Notes under the pieces: generated by a model
What the model was told of the DNA's origin: nothing
The model's database searches: none
Seen by the model: the letters and a program-made list of their open reading frames with translations, nothing else
From: a virus
Strand: one strand, 5' to 3'
Length of the DNA stretch: 62,260 nucleotides
Virus record (IMG/VR): IMGVR_UViG_3300038429_000202
Location: 1-62,260 of that record
Made by a program: the position numbers and the translations under genes
In this document: positions 1 through 8,121 of the stretch, in pieces
Layout: every line of letters starts with the position of its first letter
Position numbering within the stretch: the first letter of the stretch is position 1

Positions 1-219
1 TCCTGAATCATCATCGACACAATCGCCATATCAGCGGCATTCGTCGAAATTGTAAACCCGGTCAACATGCCGAACTGATCAACCGCCTCGGGAGCCAGCA
101 CCGAATATCCCACGCCGCTGGAAAGCCATTGAATCGGTTGTCCCAGGTTATTCAGCCACGTCACCACGGCTCCGAGATTGTTAACCCACTCGACAGCATT
201 GGGAGTGGTTGTAACGGCG
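1..219. repeat. Terminal overlap, left copy
   Basis: The first 219 bases are repeated at 62042-62260 with two substitutions, at 68 (T against C) and 92 (G against A). The overlap shows that the contig closes on itself, so the unique genome is about 62,041 bp. It lies inside one reading frame and is therefore an assembly or permutation overlap rather than a dedicated terminal repeat, although a true direct terminal repeat cannot be excluded from sequence alone. Confidence 0.95.
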
Positions 220-1592
220 TTCAGATTCGAACTTACTTCGTTGTCGATAGAAATATTAAGCGTGGGAGACAGATTACTATAATACTGAACGATGCCCCAC
301 AACCGGGTCACCCATTTCGTAAACTGGTATCCGCCCGGCTTGTCCCACAGCTTGGTCTGGGCTGTCTTCCTGAAGTTGACCGACGGCTGGGCGAACAACT
401 GATAGACCGACCCGCCGTCAGTACCGTAGCAAGTCAGAACCGAATTGATCTCCTGATGCTGGATGTAGATCAGCGGGACATCCTGCTCGGATGCCCACCA
501 TATCTTGCTATTCCAGATCAGCAGCTTGTTGACCTGCTGGCCCTTCACCGGATCGATGATCGGCAAAAGCAGCATCCAGCACTTCTTGCCGAAGATAATC
601 GCCTTGCCCGCCGATGGATTGATATTACCGAAATTCGGCACGGTATTATAGATGCCATCCAGCATATCGCTGATCTTGGTCACCGCGCCGCCATAGGAGA
701 CGTGAGCGCCGAACGCATTGGCGAACAAAATGTTGCGGCTGAACACATCGACCGATGCCGGCCATGGCGAGCCGACTTCCGGGTCGGCATTCTGGTTGGT
801 GAACGTCGTCACCGGCGGCGAGCCGGACGTATTGACTCCCGAGATGTAATTGACGCTGGAATCACCGATCAGATACAGGAAGCCGTTGGTTTGCTTGAGC
901 TGGATATAAGCGACGCGCAGGAAGCTGTCGCTCGAAGTGAAGTTACCGCCGCCATTGCCCGACGAGAAATCGGTAACCGAGCCGGGCACGCTGAAAGTGA
1001 TCGTCGGTCCGTTGGTGATCCACACACGCCCGGCATACACCTCGATCGCCGTACCGCTGATCGCGAGGGGTAAAGTCGTAACCGGTGCTGAATTCGGAAA
1101 TCCGTTACCCGGACTGTAGAACGTCGTGCCATCCCAGATGAAATAGCCATTGGTCTGCTGGGCAACGATCAGGACGTACTTGGCGCCGTACTGGGTGAGC
1201 CCCATGTTTACCCGGACCGGGTTGTGAATCGTTCCGTCGGGAGCGATCGACGAATAAGATCCGGTATTGGTGTTGACCGCATAAATTTCGCCGGTGTTGA
1301 CCACCACCAGCATGTAGGGCGTGGTACCGATGTTGAAGAAGTCGAAAAAAACCACGCGGTCGTTGTCGGGCGGCGTGAATAGCGCCGGAGCGACCCCCCA
1401 CATCGTTCGCAGATTCCGGCCGGGACCAAGCGGCATGAAGCCGTCGAGCCACGCGGCCTGCTTGTCGTCGACGCCCGGACGCAGCGTCGCAGTGTTGATG
1501 CCTTCGAAGGCCTCGAAGATCAGCGGGTCGGGCGGACCGGCGGGAGTATATGGCGTCGGTTGATCGGCTTGGGGTTGGGAGGATTCGATCAT
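1..1592 (-). CDS. Connector/tail protein, P22 gp10-like (3' end crosses the contig join)
   Basis: The ATG at 1592 overlaps the stop of the upstream adaptor gene as ATGA. The frame is open to base 1 and is completed by 62017-62041, giving 538 residues on the circle. The product is beta-rich, with Gly, Asn and Thr-rich strands; stretches such as FLYLIGDSSVNYISG and DVFSRNILFANAFG resemble P22 gp10-type packaged-DNA stabilisation proteins that sit below the gp4 adaptor. Its place directly after two gp4-like genes supports a role in closing the portal and attaching the tail. The assignment rests on order and general resemblance. Confidence 0.6.
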   Translation of the reverse strand, partial: MIESSQPQADQPTPYTPAGPPDPLIFEAFEGINTATLRPGVDDKQAAWLDGFMPLGPGRNLRTMWGVAPALFTPPDNDRVVFFDFFNIGTTPYMLVVVNTGEIYAVNTNTGSYSSIAPDGTIHNPVRVNMGLTQYGAKYVLIVAQQTNGYFIWDGTTFYSPGNGFPNSAPVTTLPLAISGTAIEVYAGRVWITNGPTITFSVPGSVTDFSSGNGGGNFTSSDSFLRVAYIQLKQTNGFLYLIGDSSVNYISGVNTSGSPPVTTFTNQNADPEVGSPWPASVDVFSRNILFANAFGAHVSYGGAVTKISDMLDGIYNTVPNFGNINPSAGKAIIFGKKCWMLLLPIIDPVKGQQVNKLLIWNSKIWWASEQDVPLIYIQHQEINSVLTCYGTDGGSVYQLFAQPSVNFRKTAQTKLWDKPGGYQFTKWVTRLWGIVQYYSNLSPTLNISIDNEVSSNLNAVTTTPNAVEWVNNLGAVVTWLNNLGQPIQWLSSGVGYSVLAPEAVDQFGMLTGFTISTNAADMAIVSMMIQ

Positions 1593-2533
1593 CAGGGCCG
1601 GCCGTATGGATTCACTGCTCGGCTAACTCGAGCGTGTTGTGAATATCCTAGGGTCATTTTATCGAACTGCTGTTCGAAGAACTTAGCTGCGTTGTAATTT
1701 TGCAATTCAACCATCGCCAACTGAGCGGCCATGTACGGAACAGCATCGGTCCACGGCAGCGGGATCGCCTCGGGCACCGAGTTGTCGAGCGTCATGTCGG
1801 ACGGCAGGCAGAAGCAGTCGTATTCGATCTGATACAATTGCGAAGGCGGCGGGTAGAAATAGAAGCTGCCGCCGGTGCCCTGTCCGTATTGCGAGCCGAA
1901 GCTGGGCACATATTGATAGGTGCCGGTCGAATACTGGCGCACCTGCGCCTGATAAACCGAGAAGGCGATCATCGGCAGGCTGTAGCGGTACTGGGCATAG
2001 ATCACCGACGCGCTTTTAATAGCGTAGACACTATCGACGCCGGGCCAGTTGCCGACGTAGATGTCGCTGAAATTGTAAACCTCCTGCCCTGGGTTGAGCG
2101 TATTGATCGGCGACACCGCAACGGTTGCAGTTGCCCCGATGCCAGGTCCGGTCGCATCCGTGATCGTGATGATCGGCTGGAAATAACCGTCGCCGCCGTC
2201 GTTGATGTCGATGCCCGTGATCACGCCGCCATTGAGCGAGACGCCACAGGTCGCCTGCCTTCCATTCGGCGATGGCAGCGTACCGCTCGGCCAGTCGGGC
2301 GTCGTGATGGTCGCGATCGGGTTGACATAGCCGCTGCCGCCCGCGGTCACCTGCACCGACACACACTGCCCGGAGATCGGCGTCAGGCGACGAATGCATT
2401 GCGTGCGCGCCGCCACCTCGCGGCGGGCGCGGTTGATATATACCAGCAGATCATCCGGGTTCTCGAACTGCTGCTTCTGCTCGCGCAGGAAGCGCTGACA
2501 CTGTTTTAAATGGGTGAAGGCGTCGACGATCAT
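1592..2533 (-). CDS. Head-tail adaptor, gp4-like paralogue 2, with inserted beta domain
   Basis: 313 residues; the ATG overlaps the previous stop (ATGA). The N-terminal helical part (residues 1-45) and the C-terminal half share layout and local motifs with the neighbouring 254-residue protein: a FY-x-x-P-x-P strand, an LPWTDAVPYMAA segment matching FWTDAVPFFAA, then a long helix ending in Asn/Pro. Unlike the neighbour it carries an insertion at about residues 55-140 with two G-x-G-Y-x-x-P-type repeats (GGSGYVNPI, GGDGYFQPI), a beta module also seen in the protein at 3585-4775. Likely a portal-proximal adaptor or tail accessory protein. Confidence 0.55.
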   Translation of the reverse strand: MIVDAFTHLKQCQRFLREQKQQFENPDDLLVYINRARREVAARTQCIRRLTPISGQCVSVQVTAGGSGYVNPIATITTPDWPSGTLPSPNGRQATCGVSLNGGVITGIDINDGGDGYFQPIITITDATGPGIGATATVAVSPINTLNPGQEVYNFSDIYVGNWPGVDSVYAIKSASVIYAQYRYSLPMIAFSVYQAQVRQYSTGTYQYVPSFGSQYGQGTGGSFYFYPPPSQLYQIEYDCFCLPSDMTLDNSVPEAIPLPWTDAVPYMAAQLAMVELQNYNAAKFFEQQFDKMTLGYSQHARVSRAVNPYGRP

Positions 2534-3294
2534 TGGGCGCCTCCCGCCTTGATGCCCATCTTCTGCGCCTGCGCGGGATCTCCGGCCTGGCTGTACAGCC
2601 AGCTGTTGACGCTCGGGTTGGACTGGTTGCGTGCCCGCGACATGAACTCGTTATAATGCCCCTTGTACATCTGCGCGGCATCCGCCATGCGAGCGTTGGT
2701 CTGCGCCGACATCAGGGCGAAATAGGCGGCGAAGAACGGCACCGCATCGGTCCAGAAGTACGGCAGTGCCTCGACATCGCTATCGGCCGCCAGTGCCTGC
2801 GGATAGCAGACCGTGTTGCAATTGAGCTGGTAGATGTCGTCCGGCAGCGGCGAGACGTAGAACGACCCGCCGTTCACGGTGGTGTTGGCGACGCCGCTCG
2901 GAGCCGCGCCCTGACCATATTGCGCCCACTCCTTCGGCGGACCAGGTTGCGGCGCGGCATTGTTGCGGTTGTACAGCGAGAACCATGGCCACGCCCGCGG
3001 CGTCATCCACAACTGCCCATTGCCGGCGACGTAATGCATGCTCTGGATGTTGATCACGCCTTGCACGCCGGTAGTTGCGGGCACGCCGACATTGATGCCG
3101 GAGAACGGGTAAGACTCCTGACCAACCACAGTCGAGATCGTGCCGTGAACGCGGATGCACTCGCCCTCGCCGGCGACCTGCCCGCGCGCCGTGTTGATGA
3201 ACCGCGTCAGGTCGGCGTCGGAATACAGGCTGGTGGAATTGCTGCCGGGGAGCTGAAGCAATGACCGGGTCGAGGTGAGATAAGACGTCAGCAA
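2530..3294 (-). CDS. Head-tail adaptor, gp4-like paralogue 1
   Basis: 254 residues. The start is a TTG at 3294 with a strong AAGGAG about 9 bases upstream. The N-terminus is helical (SDADLTRFINTARGQVAGEG), typical of gp4-like tail accessory factors that bind the portal crown, and the C-terminal helix follows FWTDAVPFFAAYFALM. The next gene overlaps by 4 bases and is a paralogue, so the two probably arose by tandem duplication. The structural role is inferred from order (capsid, decoration, adaptors, connector). Confidence 0.6.
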   Translation of the reverse strand: MLTSYLTSTRSLLQLPGSNSTSLYSDADLTRFINTARGQVAGEGECIRVHGTISTVVGQESYPFSGINVGVPATTGVQGVINIQSMHYVAGNGQLWMTPRAWPWFSLYNRNNAAPQPGPPKEWAQYGQGAAPSGVANTTVNGGSFYVSPLPDDIYQLNCNTVCYPQALAADSDVEALPYFWTDAVPFFAAYFALMSAQTNARMADAAQMYKGHYNEFMSRARNQSNPSVNSWLYSQAGDPAQAQKMGIKAGGAQ

Positions 3295-3320
3295 AGCAAG
3301 GCACTCCTTTGCCGACTACC

Positions 3321-3584
3321 TTACACCTTCCTCAGAACGATATAGCTGGGAAGAATAGAACGCTCGGCGTCGATGACGTGGTACGATTGGGAACCATCGG
3401 GGCCCTGACAGAGAATGTAGCCGTTGCGCTGCATTGCTCCCTGCTGGGCCCCGACGAAATTGACGTTACCCGCCGATACGACATTGCCGGCCATATCCGT
3501 ATCGCCAACCTGCAGCACCTTGGCCGCGTTATAACGGGCGTTCGAACTGACGCCCGTCAAACTCTGGCTGAAGGTCTCGGCCAT
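3321..3584 (-). CDS. Small virion-associated protein, unknown
   Basis: 87 residues with a beta-rich sequence (DTDMAGNVVSAGNVNFVG; QRNGYILCQGPDG). It begins directly after the stop of the 396-residue Gly-rich protein and precedes the adaptors, so it is probably a structural or decoration component made in the same late transcript. No family was recognised. The final LPSYIVLRKV looks like a beta strand exposed at the C-terminus. Confidence 0.6.
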   Translation of the reverse strand: MAETFSQSLTGVSSNARYNAAKVLQVGDTDMAGNVVSAGNVNFVGAQQGAMQRNGYILCQGPDGSQSYHVIDAERSILPSYIVLRKV

Positions 3585-4775
3585 TTACGGTCCCGGCTGG
3601 ATGATCGCGATATCCGGACGGCTGCCCATGATAGCCGTGAGCCCGGCAACAGTACTCAGCCCGCCTGCCGGAACACCCAAACCTGCGATCGTAGGTGCCG
3701 ACTCGAACAAACCGCCATCATAAACTGTTGCCGGAGCGCCCACGCTGAGCGATGCCGCGGTAACTGCAATCTGCGCAGGGCGAGGCATGAACGTCAGATA
3801 ATTCGCATCAGGACCGTTGACGATCGACCCTGCAAGCGGAGCGCCGCCGTAGGTAACAAACCCAACGCCGCCGGTACCATAACCGGTACCCGCGCTGGTA
3901 AGGGTTCCCGACACGATGGTCTGCAACACGTTCGCCGTCAGCGAGGCAGGGCCGCTGCCAGCACCGCCGACCGACAGCGTCACCGAACCCAGCGAACCGT
4001 TATTGAGCGGAGCGCCATTATTGGTCACCAGCACGCCGGTGATCGCGCCGGCCGAAGCCAGCGAGAACGTCACCGAGGCCTGCGTGATGCCGGTGGCGAG
4101 ATTCGGATCAAACGGGCTCGGCACCACCACGGCGGTCGGAACCGTCGGGTAGCCGGCGCCGGGATTGGTGATGCTGACCGAGGAGATCGACCCGCCGGAG
4201 CCGATCACTGCGATCGCCGTGGCCTGGATACCGCCAACGCCGTTCGCATTGACGTTCGCCGGGGGCGGCGGCGGGATCATGATGATCGGGGGCACACCAT
4301 AACCGGCGCCCTTGGTCGGAACGTCGATGGTGAACGTGCCGGTGAGGCCGAGCGCGCCGCCGACGATCGGAAGCAGGGTCGGAGACGCACCGTTGCCGAA
4401 AGTACCGATCGCCGTGATGGTCGTGGTAGCCTGCACGTAGCTGGTGCCGCCGTTGATGATCGATGCCGAAACGATGCAACCGGTCAGGTTGGCGATGCGC
4501 TGGGTGAATCCGTCGGCCGTGACGAAAATCTGCCCGCGGGTCCATGCCGCGCCGGCCGACATCGTCCAGGTGTTGGTGACCGGATCCAGGAACTGCAGGA
4601 CATTGTACATCCCGAGAGTGATGATCCAGTCGCCGGCCGGCAGCACGAACGAATCGCCGGGCGCGAGGCCAAGGCGGTTGCTCGAAGCATCAGCCGGAGC
4701 GTTATTCAACTGACTAGGATACAAATTTTGGGCCGGGGGCAGCCCTTGACCGGGTCCAGCTAAAGGCACGGGCAT
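3585..4775 (-). CDS. Beta-repeat decoration/structural protein
   Basis: 396 residues, starting at an ATG preceded by AAGGAG. The protein is very rich in Gly, Ala, Val and Thr, almost devoid of Lys, and built of repeats centred on G-x-G-Y followed by a Pro/Val strand (for example KGAGYGVPPI, NPGAGYPTVP, SAGTGYGTGG). Repeats of this type are found in phage head-decoration and tail-surface proteins. It lies just downstream of the capsid gene, separated only by the HNH gene on the opposite strand. The likely role is outer capsid decoration; the family was not identified with certainty. Confidence 0.6.
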   Translation of the reverse strand: MPVPLAGPGQGLPPAQNLYPSQLNNAPADASSNRLGLAPGDSFVLPAGDWIITLGMYNVLQFLDPVTNTWTMSAGAAWTRGQIFVTADGFTQRIANLTGCIVSASIINGGTSYVQATTTITAIGTFGNGASPTLLPIVGGALGLTGTFTIDVPTKGAGYGVPPIIMIPPPPPANVNANGVGGIQATAIAVIGSGGSISSVSITNPGAGYPTVPTAVVVPSPFDPNLATGITQASVTFSLASAGAITGVLVTNNGAPLNNGSLGSVTLSVGGAGSGPASLTANVLQTIVSGTLTSAGTGYGTGGVGFVTYGGAPLAGSIVNGPDANYLTFMPRPAQIAVTAASLSVGAPATVYDGGLFESAPTIAGLGVPAGGLSTVAGLTAIMGSRPDIAIIQPGP

Positions 4776-4823
4776 ATTAGATTCTCCTTGCCGTCATCAG
4801 ATTTTGAGGGTATATTTCGAGGT

Positions 4824-5540
4824 ATGAACATAACCTCAAAACCGTGCTTACAGTGCTCCGAACCGATCGGGGCAGATAGAAAGAAATTCTGCTCTCAGAA
4901 ATGCGCCATGAAGTGGCACAACCATCGAGTACCTTGGTCCGAAAAACCGGGCCGAAATGCTGCCAACCTGCGTGCGAAAGAACGCTACTGGCAAGATCCC
5001 GAAGTAGCACGCGCCAAGGCAAGGAAGTGGCGCGAGCTAAACCCCGATTCTCATAAGATACACATTCATCGCGCCAAACAGAAAAACGCAGCCGCGATAA
5101 AAGACCAGAACGCTGAGTGGCGCGAAAGAAATCGCGAAAATCTTCGAGAGCGCGCACAAATATTTCACTACCAGACGCGCGAAAAGACGCCTTGGAAACA
5201 TATCCTTCGAAGCCGTTTCCGAGACGCGCTGAAACGCGGCATACCGTTCGAGCTAACCCCCGAGTGGGCTGCGGCGCGGTGGACAGGGTACTGTGAAATG
5301 TCCGGTATCCCATTTGATCTCACTAGAACTGTTGTAGGCTTCTATTCTCCGAGTATCGATAAAATCGAACCCGAAAAAGGATACTTGCCTGACAACTGTC
5401 GCTTCGTGCTTTTCTCCGTTAACGGGTTCAAAAGTGTTGGAACCGATTCCGATGTACTTCGCGTTGCTAAGGCCCTGCTAGATACTGCAAAACTAAAAAG
5501 CTGCCCCGGCCAAGTTGTAGCCATAGAAACCGCTGACTGA
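4824..5540 (+). CDS. Free-standing HNH homing endonuclease, antisense to capsid 3' end
   Basis: 238 residues from the ATG at 4824; an in-frame TTG at 4788 would add 12. An N-terminal zinc ribbon (CLQCSEP, then CSQKC, residues 8-28) is followed by a long basic helical linker and a C-terminal His-Me core: YCEMSGIPFDL, then SIDKIEPEKGYLPDNCRFV and a conserved N-x-x-K. It is transcribed against all its neighbours, its last 48 bases overlap the end of the capsid gene, and it is more AT-rich than the capsid gene, all typical of a recently acquired homing endonuclease. Confidence 0.8.
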   Translation: MNITSKPCLQCSEPIGADRKKFCSQKCAMKWHNHRVPWSEKPGRNAANLRAKERYWQDPEVARAKARKWRELNPDSHKIHIHRAKQKNAAAIKDQNAEWRERNRENLRERAQIFHYQTREKTPWKHILRSRFRDALKRGIPFELTPEWAAARWTGYCEMSGIPFDLTRTVVGFYSPSIDKIEPEKGYLPDNCRFVLFSVNGFKSVGTDSDVLRVAKALLDTAKLKSCPGQVVAIETAD

Positions 5541-6533
5541 CTTGGCGGTCAGAATATCGTAACCGACCACCACGACGCCCTGCTGGCCGATCTGGCCGAG
5601 CGGAACGAGCGAATAGAAGCCGGAGAAGTCGAACGCCGCGTCTTCCGACATGTACATTGACGTGTACTTGACGTTGACGCCGAAGCAGCTTCCCTTCGGA
5701 CAAAAGTGATCCGCGAAAATCGGGATGCCGGACACCACGAGGTTCGGGAAGGACGATCGCACCGCGGTGTCCATCGTGTAGGTCGAACCCGGCGGTGGGT
5801 TGATCTGCTCGATCGAGATGAAGGTGTTGTTGAGCGTGGCGTAATCGCCCGGATTCATCACCACGTAAGTCGGCGCTTCACCGCCCGCCGCGTCGGTGAC
5901 GCCGGCCAGCAAGGTAGCCATGCCTGCCCGAGTGAAGCCCGCGGTACCCTGCGAGTAGGTGCCGGAGTTCAGGTTGATGTACTGGCCCTTGAAGGCCGAG
6001 TTGCCCTGCGCGTTGCGGTTGATGCCGCCGTAGGTCGGCACGTTGGTGCCATCATCGAAGGCGTTGTAGAATGAGTCGGGCAGCAGCGGGTTCGCCGAGT
6101 TGTTGGTGAACATCAGCCGCGCCATATTCTGGCGGGTGACCGCGTAGACGTCATTCATGCGGGTCTTGAGCAGACTGACCTCGCGGTCGGTCGCCTGGAT
6201 CACCGTTTCGCCGAACGGCAGCGGGACCGGGACCACCCAGTAGGCCAAATTCCATTGGCCGTTCTGGATGCCGGGGGTGATAACGGGGGAATTGAATCCT
6301 CCACCGTACCCGGTCCATTGACCTTGGACCATGGAATTTCCTTGCAACGGTATAGTGACCTGATTCAGGCCGCCGGCAGCGCGCTGCGAATTGCCCAGCA
6401 TGTAAAATAGACATGGACTACCGAAATAAAGCTGGACAAAGAGCTTCGGAACGAATGCCCTTCGAGTCACAGCCGATAATTCGGTGTATAATGAGCCTGC
6501 GGCGGGGGCGACGCCTAAACCGGGAAGGGGCAT
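5493..6533 (-). CDS. Major capsid protein
   Basis: 346 residues; the ATG is preceded by GGAG at good spacing. The sequence has the composition of a major capsid protein, with an N-terminal arm, aromatic beta-rich core segments (QGQWTGYGGGFNSP, AYWVVPVPLPFGETV) and a C-terminal domain with hydrophobic strands (GQQGVVVVGYDILTA). It sits immediately after a charged, coiled-coil scaffold-like protein and before decoration and adaptor genes, the expected order. The fold (probably HK97-type) is inferred. Its 3' end is overlapped by the antisense HNH gene. Confidence 0.8.
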   Translation of the reverse strand: MPLPGLGVAPAAGSLYTELSAVTRRAFVPKLFVQLYFGSPCLFYMLGNSQRAAGGLNQVTIPLQGNSMVQGQWTGYGGGFNSPVITPGIQNGQWNLAYWVVPVPLPFGETVIQATDREVSLLKTRMNDVYAVTRQNMARLMFTNNSANPLLPDSFYNAFDDGTNVPTYGGINRNAQGNSAFKGQYINLNSGTYSQGTAGFTRAGMATLLAGVTDAAGGEAPTYVVMNPGDYATLNNTFISIEQINPPPGSTYTMDTAVRSSFPNLVVSGIPIFADHFCPKGSCFGVNVKYTSMYMSEDAAFDFSGFYSLVPLGQIGQQGVVVVGYDILTAKSVSGFYGYNLAGAAF

Positions 6534-6546
6534 CTCAGTCTCCTAT

Positions 6547-7155
6547 TTAGCGACGTGCGCCGCGAAGTTCCATGAGCGTTTCATTCGCCATCCGCCCAAC
6601 GATGGCATCGGCAACCGAACCATCGCCCTTGTTGGCGATCAGGTCGGCGATGGCCTTGTCGGTGCCAGGCGCCGAGGTGTCAGTGAAATTCCACTTGTCG
6701 CCGGTGATGCCGGACGGGGTCGCGGGCATCTGCGGGGGATTGGCGCGCTCGAAAATGGCAACGGCATCGTCCACGTCGATGAGACCCTTGGTCTCCATCA
6801 GCTTGCGGACGGCTTCGACGCCCTCATCGGTGTAGTGGCCCTGAGACTTGAGGCGGGCGAAGGCGGCTTCCTGCTTGCCAGCGATCGCGGCCAGGGTCTG
6901 CTCGCGCTTCTCGTCCTCACGCTCTTTCTTCAGCGCGGCGACTTCGTCGTTGAACTTCTTCTCGAGCGCGGTGACGGGCGCCAATTGGGCGGCCTCGGCA
7001 TCAAGCAATGGGGTCGCCGCGTTCGGATCGACCAGTTTCTGGGCCTGCTCCAGCAGGCGACGGGATTCCGGCTTGGCAACCATGCGGGAGGCCACGCCAC
7101 GCAGCGCGACCATCTGGTTATACTCGGCTTCGTCGACCTCGACTGTCTTCGCCAT
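6547..7155 (-). CDS. Scaffold-like protein
   Basis: 202 residues, highly charged and helical, with a predicted coiled coil around residues 60-110 (ALEKKFNDEVAALKKERED). There are no Cys or Trp clusters, and the C-terminus is a short basic tail (ELRGARR). Size, composition and position (directly upstream of the capsid gene, 13 bases between them) fit a capsid scaffolding protein that guides procapsid assembly and is lost or cleaved. No protease gene was recognised nearby. Confidence 0.65.
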   Translation of the reverse strand: MAKTVEVDEAEYNQMVALRGVASRMVAKPESRRLLEQAQKLVDPNAATPLLDAEAAQLAPVTALEKKFNDEVAALKKEREDEKREQTLAAIAGKQEAAFARLKSQGHYTDEGVEAVRKLMETKGLIDVDDAVAIFERANPPQMPATPSGITGDKWNFTDTSAPGTDKAIADLIANKGDGSVADAIVGRMANETLMELRGARR

Positions 7156-7158
7156 GGC

Positions 7159-7347
7159 TTACTTGCTTCCCGTCATGGTGCCGGCGTTCGGAACGTGGCT
7201 GATGTTCATGGCCGGCGACTTCTCCTGGCCCGGCAGGTGCGAGGTGCGACCGCCAATGTCGATCTGCTTCATGCTGACCCGGATGATCTGCTCATCGCTC
7301 TCGGGGATCGACTTGGCGGAATTCTGGAAGATGTTGACGTTCGACAT
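7159..7347 (-). CDS. Small protein in head operon, unknown
   Basis: 62 residues from an ATG with GAGGAG six bases upstream, preferred over the longer in-frame start at 7392, which lacks a site and overlaps the previous gene. Polar and probably disordered. It shares a PAMNI segment near its C-terminus with the preceding 59-residue product, suggesting related short head-associated peptides. Function unknown. Confidence 0.55.
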   Translation of the reverse strand: MSNVNIFQNSAKSIPESDEQIIRVSMKQIDIGGRTSHLPGQEKSPAMNISHVPNAGTMTGSK

Positions 7348-7357
7348 TGCTGTCTCC

Positions 7358-7537
7358 TCAGTAGCCGTGTCCGCGGCGGGGACGCTGGACATTGGTGACG
7401 CTCATATCCTTGTCGGGAATGTTCATCGCCGGTTCGTAATTCTGATGCATCTGGACCCGGGTCTGCGCGGTGCGCACTACGCCCGGATCGTTCGGACCCG
7501 GCATCTCGGTCTTGTTCTCGAAAATGGTGCTTTTCAC
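7358..7537 (-). CDS. Small protein in head operon, unknown
   Basis: 59 residues from a GTG at 7537 that overlaps the previous stop (GTGA). Polar, with PAMNIPDKDMSVTNVQRPRR near the end and a basic C-terminus. Same layout as the next gene. Probably a minor head or assembly factor; no family was recognised. Confidence 0.55.
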   Translation of the reverse strand: MKSTIFENKTEMPGPNDPGVVRTAQTRVQMHQNYEPAMNIPDKDMSVTNVQRPRRGHGY

Positions 7538-7905
7538 GCGGCGGCTCCTTGAGCCTGTGGCTGCGCCTGCTTCTGTCGCATCTGCTGCACGGCCTGTGCC
7601 TGCTGATTGTTCTGCGCCATGGCGCGCTGCTGGGCTTCGATGGAATTCTTCTGGGCGGCGGGGGTGACCGATCCGGCGGGAACGAACTTGACCAGCTTGT
7701 TCAGGCAATCGAGCACTGCTTTACCGACATCCGAACTTGCGCCGACTTGCGGCAGGATCTTTTCCATCTGCTTCACGATGACCCCCAGCTCCTGCAGTCC
7801 GGCAGCTTCGTAACCCTTGTTCGGCGTCGCACCGGTGGCCGGTGTTTGTCCGAAGGGGGGTTGCGCAGGCTGTCCGCCCGGTGCTGCAGGAGCTGGGATA
7901 GGCAT
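7534..7905 (-). CDS. Proline/glutamine-rich head-operon protein, unknown
   Basis: 123 residues. A Pro/Ala/Gly-rich N-terminus (residues 1-35), a short helical centre (LQELGVIVKQMEKILPQVG) and a Gln/Ala-rich C-terminal tail (QQMRQKQAQPQAQGAAA). The two ends are low-complexity and probably unstructured. Placed between portal and scaffold, so it may act in head assembly; nothing more specific can be read from the sequence. Confidence 0.55.
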   Translation of the reverse strand: MPIPAPAAPGGQPAQPPFGQTPATGATPNKGYEAAGLQELGVIVKQMEKILPQVGASSDVGKAVLDCLNKLVKFVPAGSVTPAAQKNSIEAQQRAMAQNNQQAQAVQQMRQKQAQPQAQGAAA

Positions 7906-7912
7906 TGCGGAA

Positions 7913-7957
7913 TTACTTCCGGCCCTTGCGGTGCTTGCGCTTGTTGGCGGTGAACAT
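7913..7957 (-). CDS. Possible 14-residue basic peptide
   Basis: A tiny frame, MFTANKRKHRKGRK, ends 7 bases before the next gene. Eight of fourteen residues are Lys, Arg or His. It is too short for statistical support, but its position at the head of this run of head genes makes it worth listing. Confidence 0.25.
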   Translation of the reverse strand: MFTANKRKHRKGRK

Positions 7958-8059
7958 CTGGCGGCCCTTTCCTATCTAGGGGTTGAAGTCATCGCACAAC
8001 CTTCATGGTCTGTGCCCACACAACCTCGTTTGGAACCGGGCGGAAGGCCAGCGCCGGAA

Positions 8060-8086
8060 TTGACAAAAGTTCATAAGTTGTATAAG
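8060..8086 (+). promoter_or_regulatory. Candidate sigma70 promoter for the rightward HTH gene
   Basis: TTGACA at 8060-8065 and TATAAG at 8081-8086 are near-consensus, but the spacer is only 15 bases, shorter than the preferred 16-18. It points to the HTH gene starting at 8122. A short direct repeat (GTTCAT) brackets the -10 region. Confidence 0.45.
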
Positions 8087-8104
8087 TGGTTCATCGGCCT
8101 TGGA

Positions 8105-8120
8105 ATTATTTCGAAATAAT
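8105..8120. promoter_or_regulatory. 16-bp perfect palindrome at an HTH gene start
   Basis: ATTATTTCGAAATAAT is a perfect 8+8 dyad that ends one base before the ATG of the HTH gene and takes the place of a ribosome-binding site. It could be an operator for autoregulation, or form a small hairpin in the 5' leader. Confidence 0.55.
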
Positions 8121-8121
8121 C

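Noticed and set aside
1700-4763. Long rightward frames opposite the adaptor and decoration genes
   Set aside because: They are rich in Arg, Asp and His, as expected from antisense reading of GC-rich genes, lack ribosome-binding sites and show no recognisable motifs.
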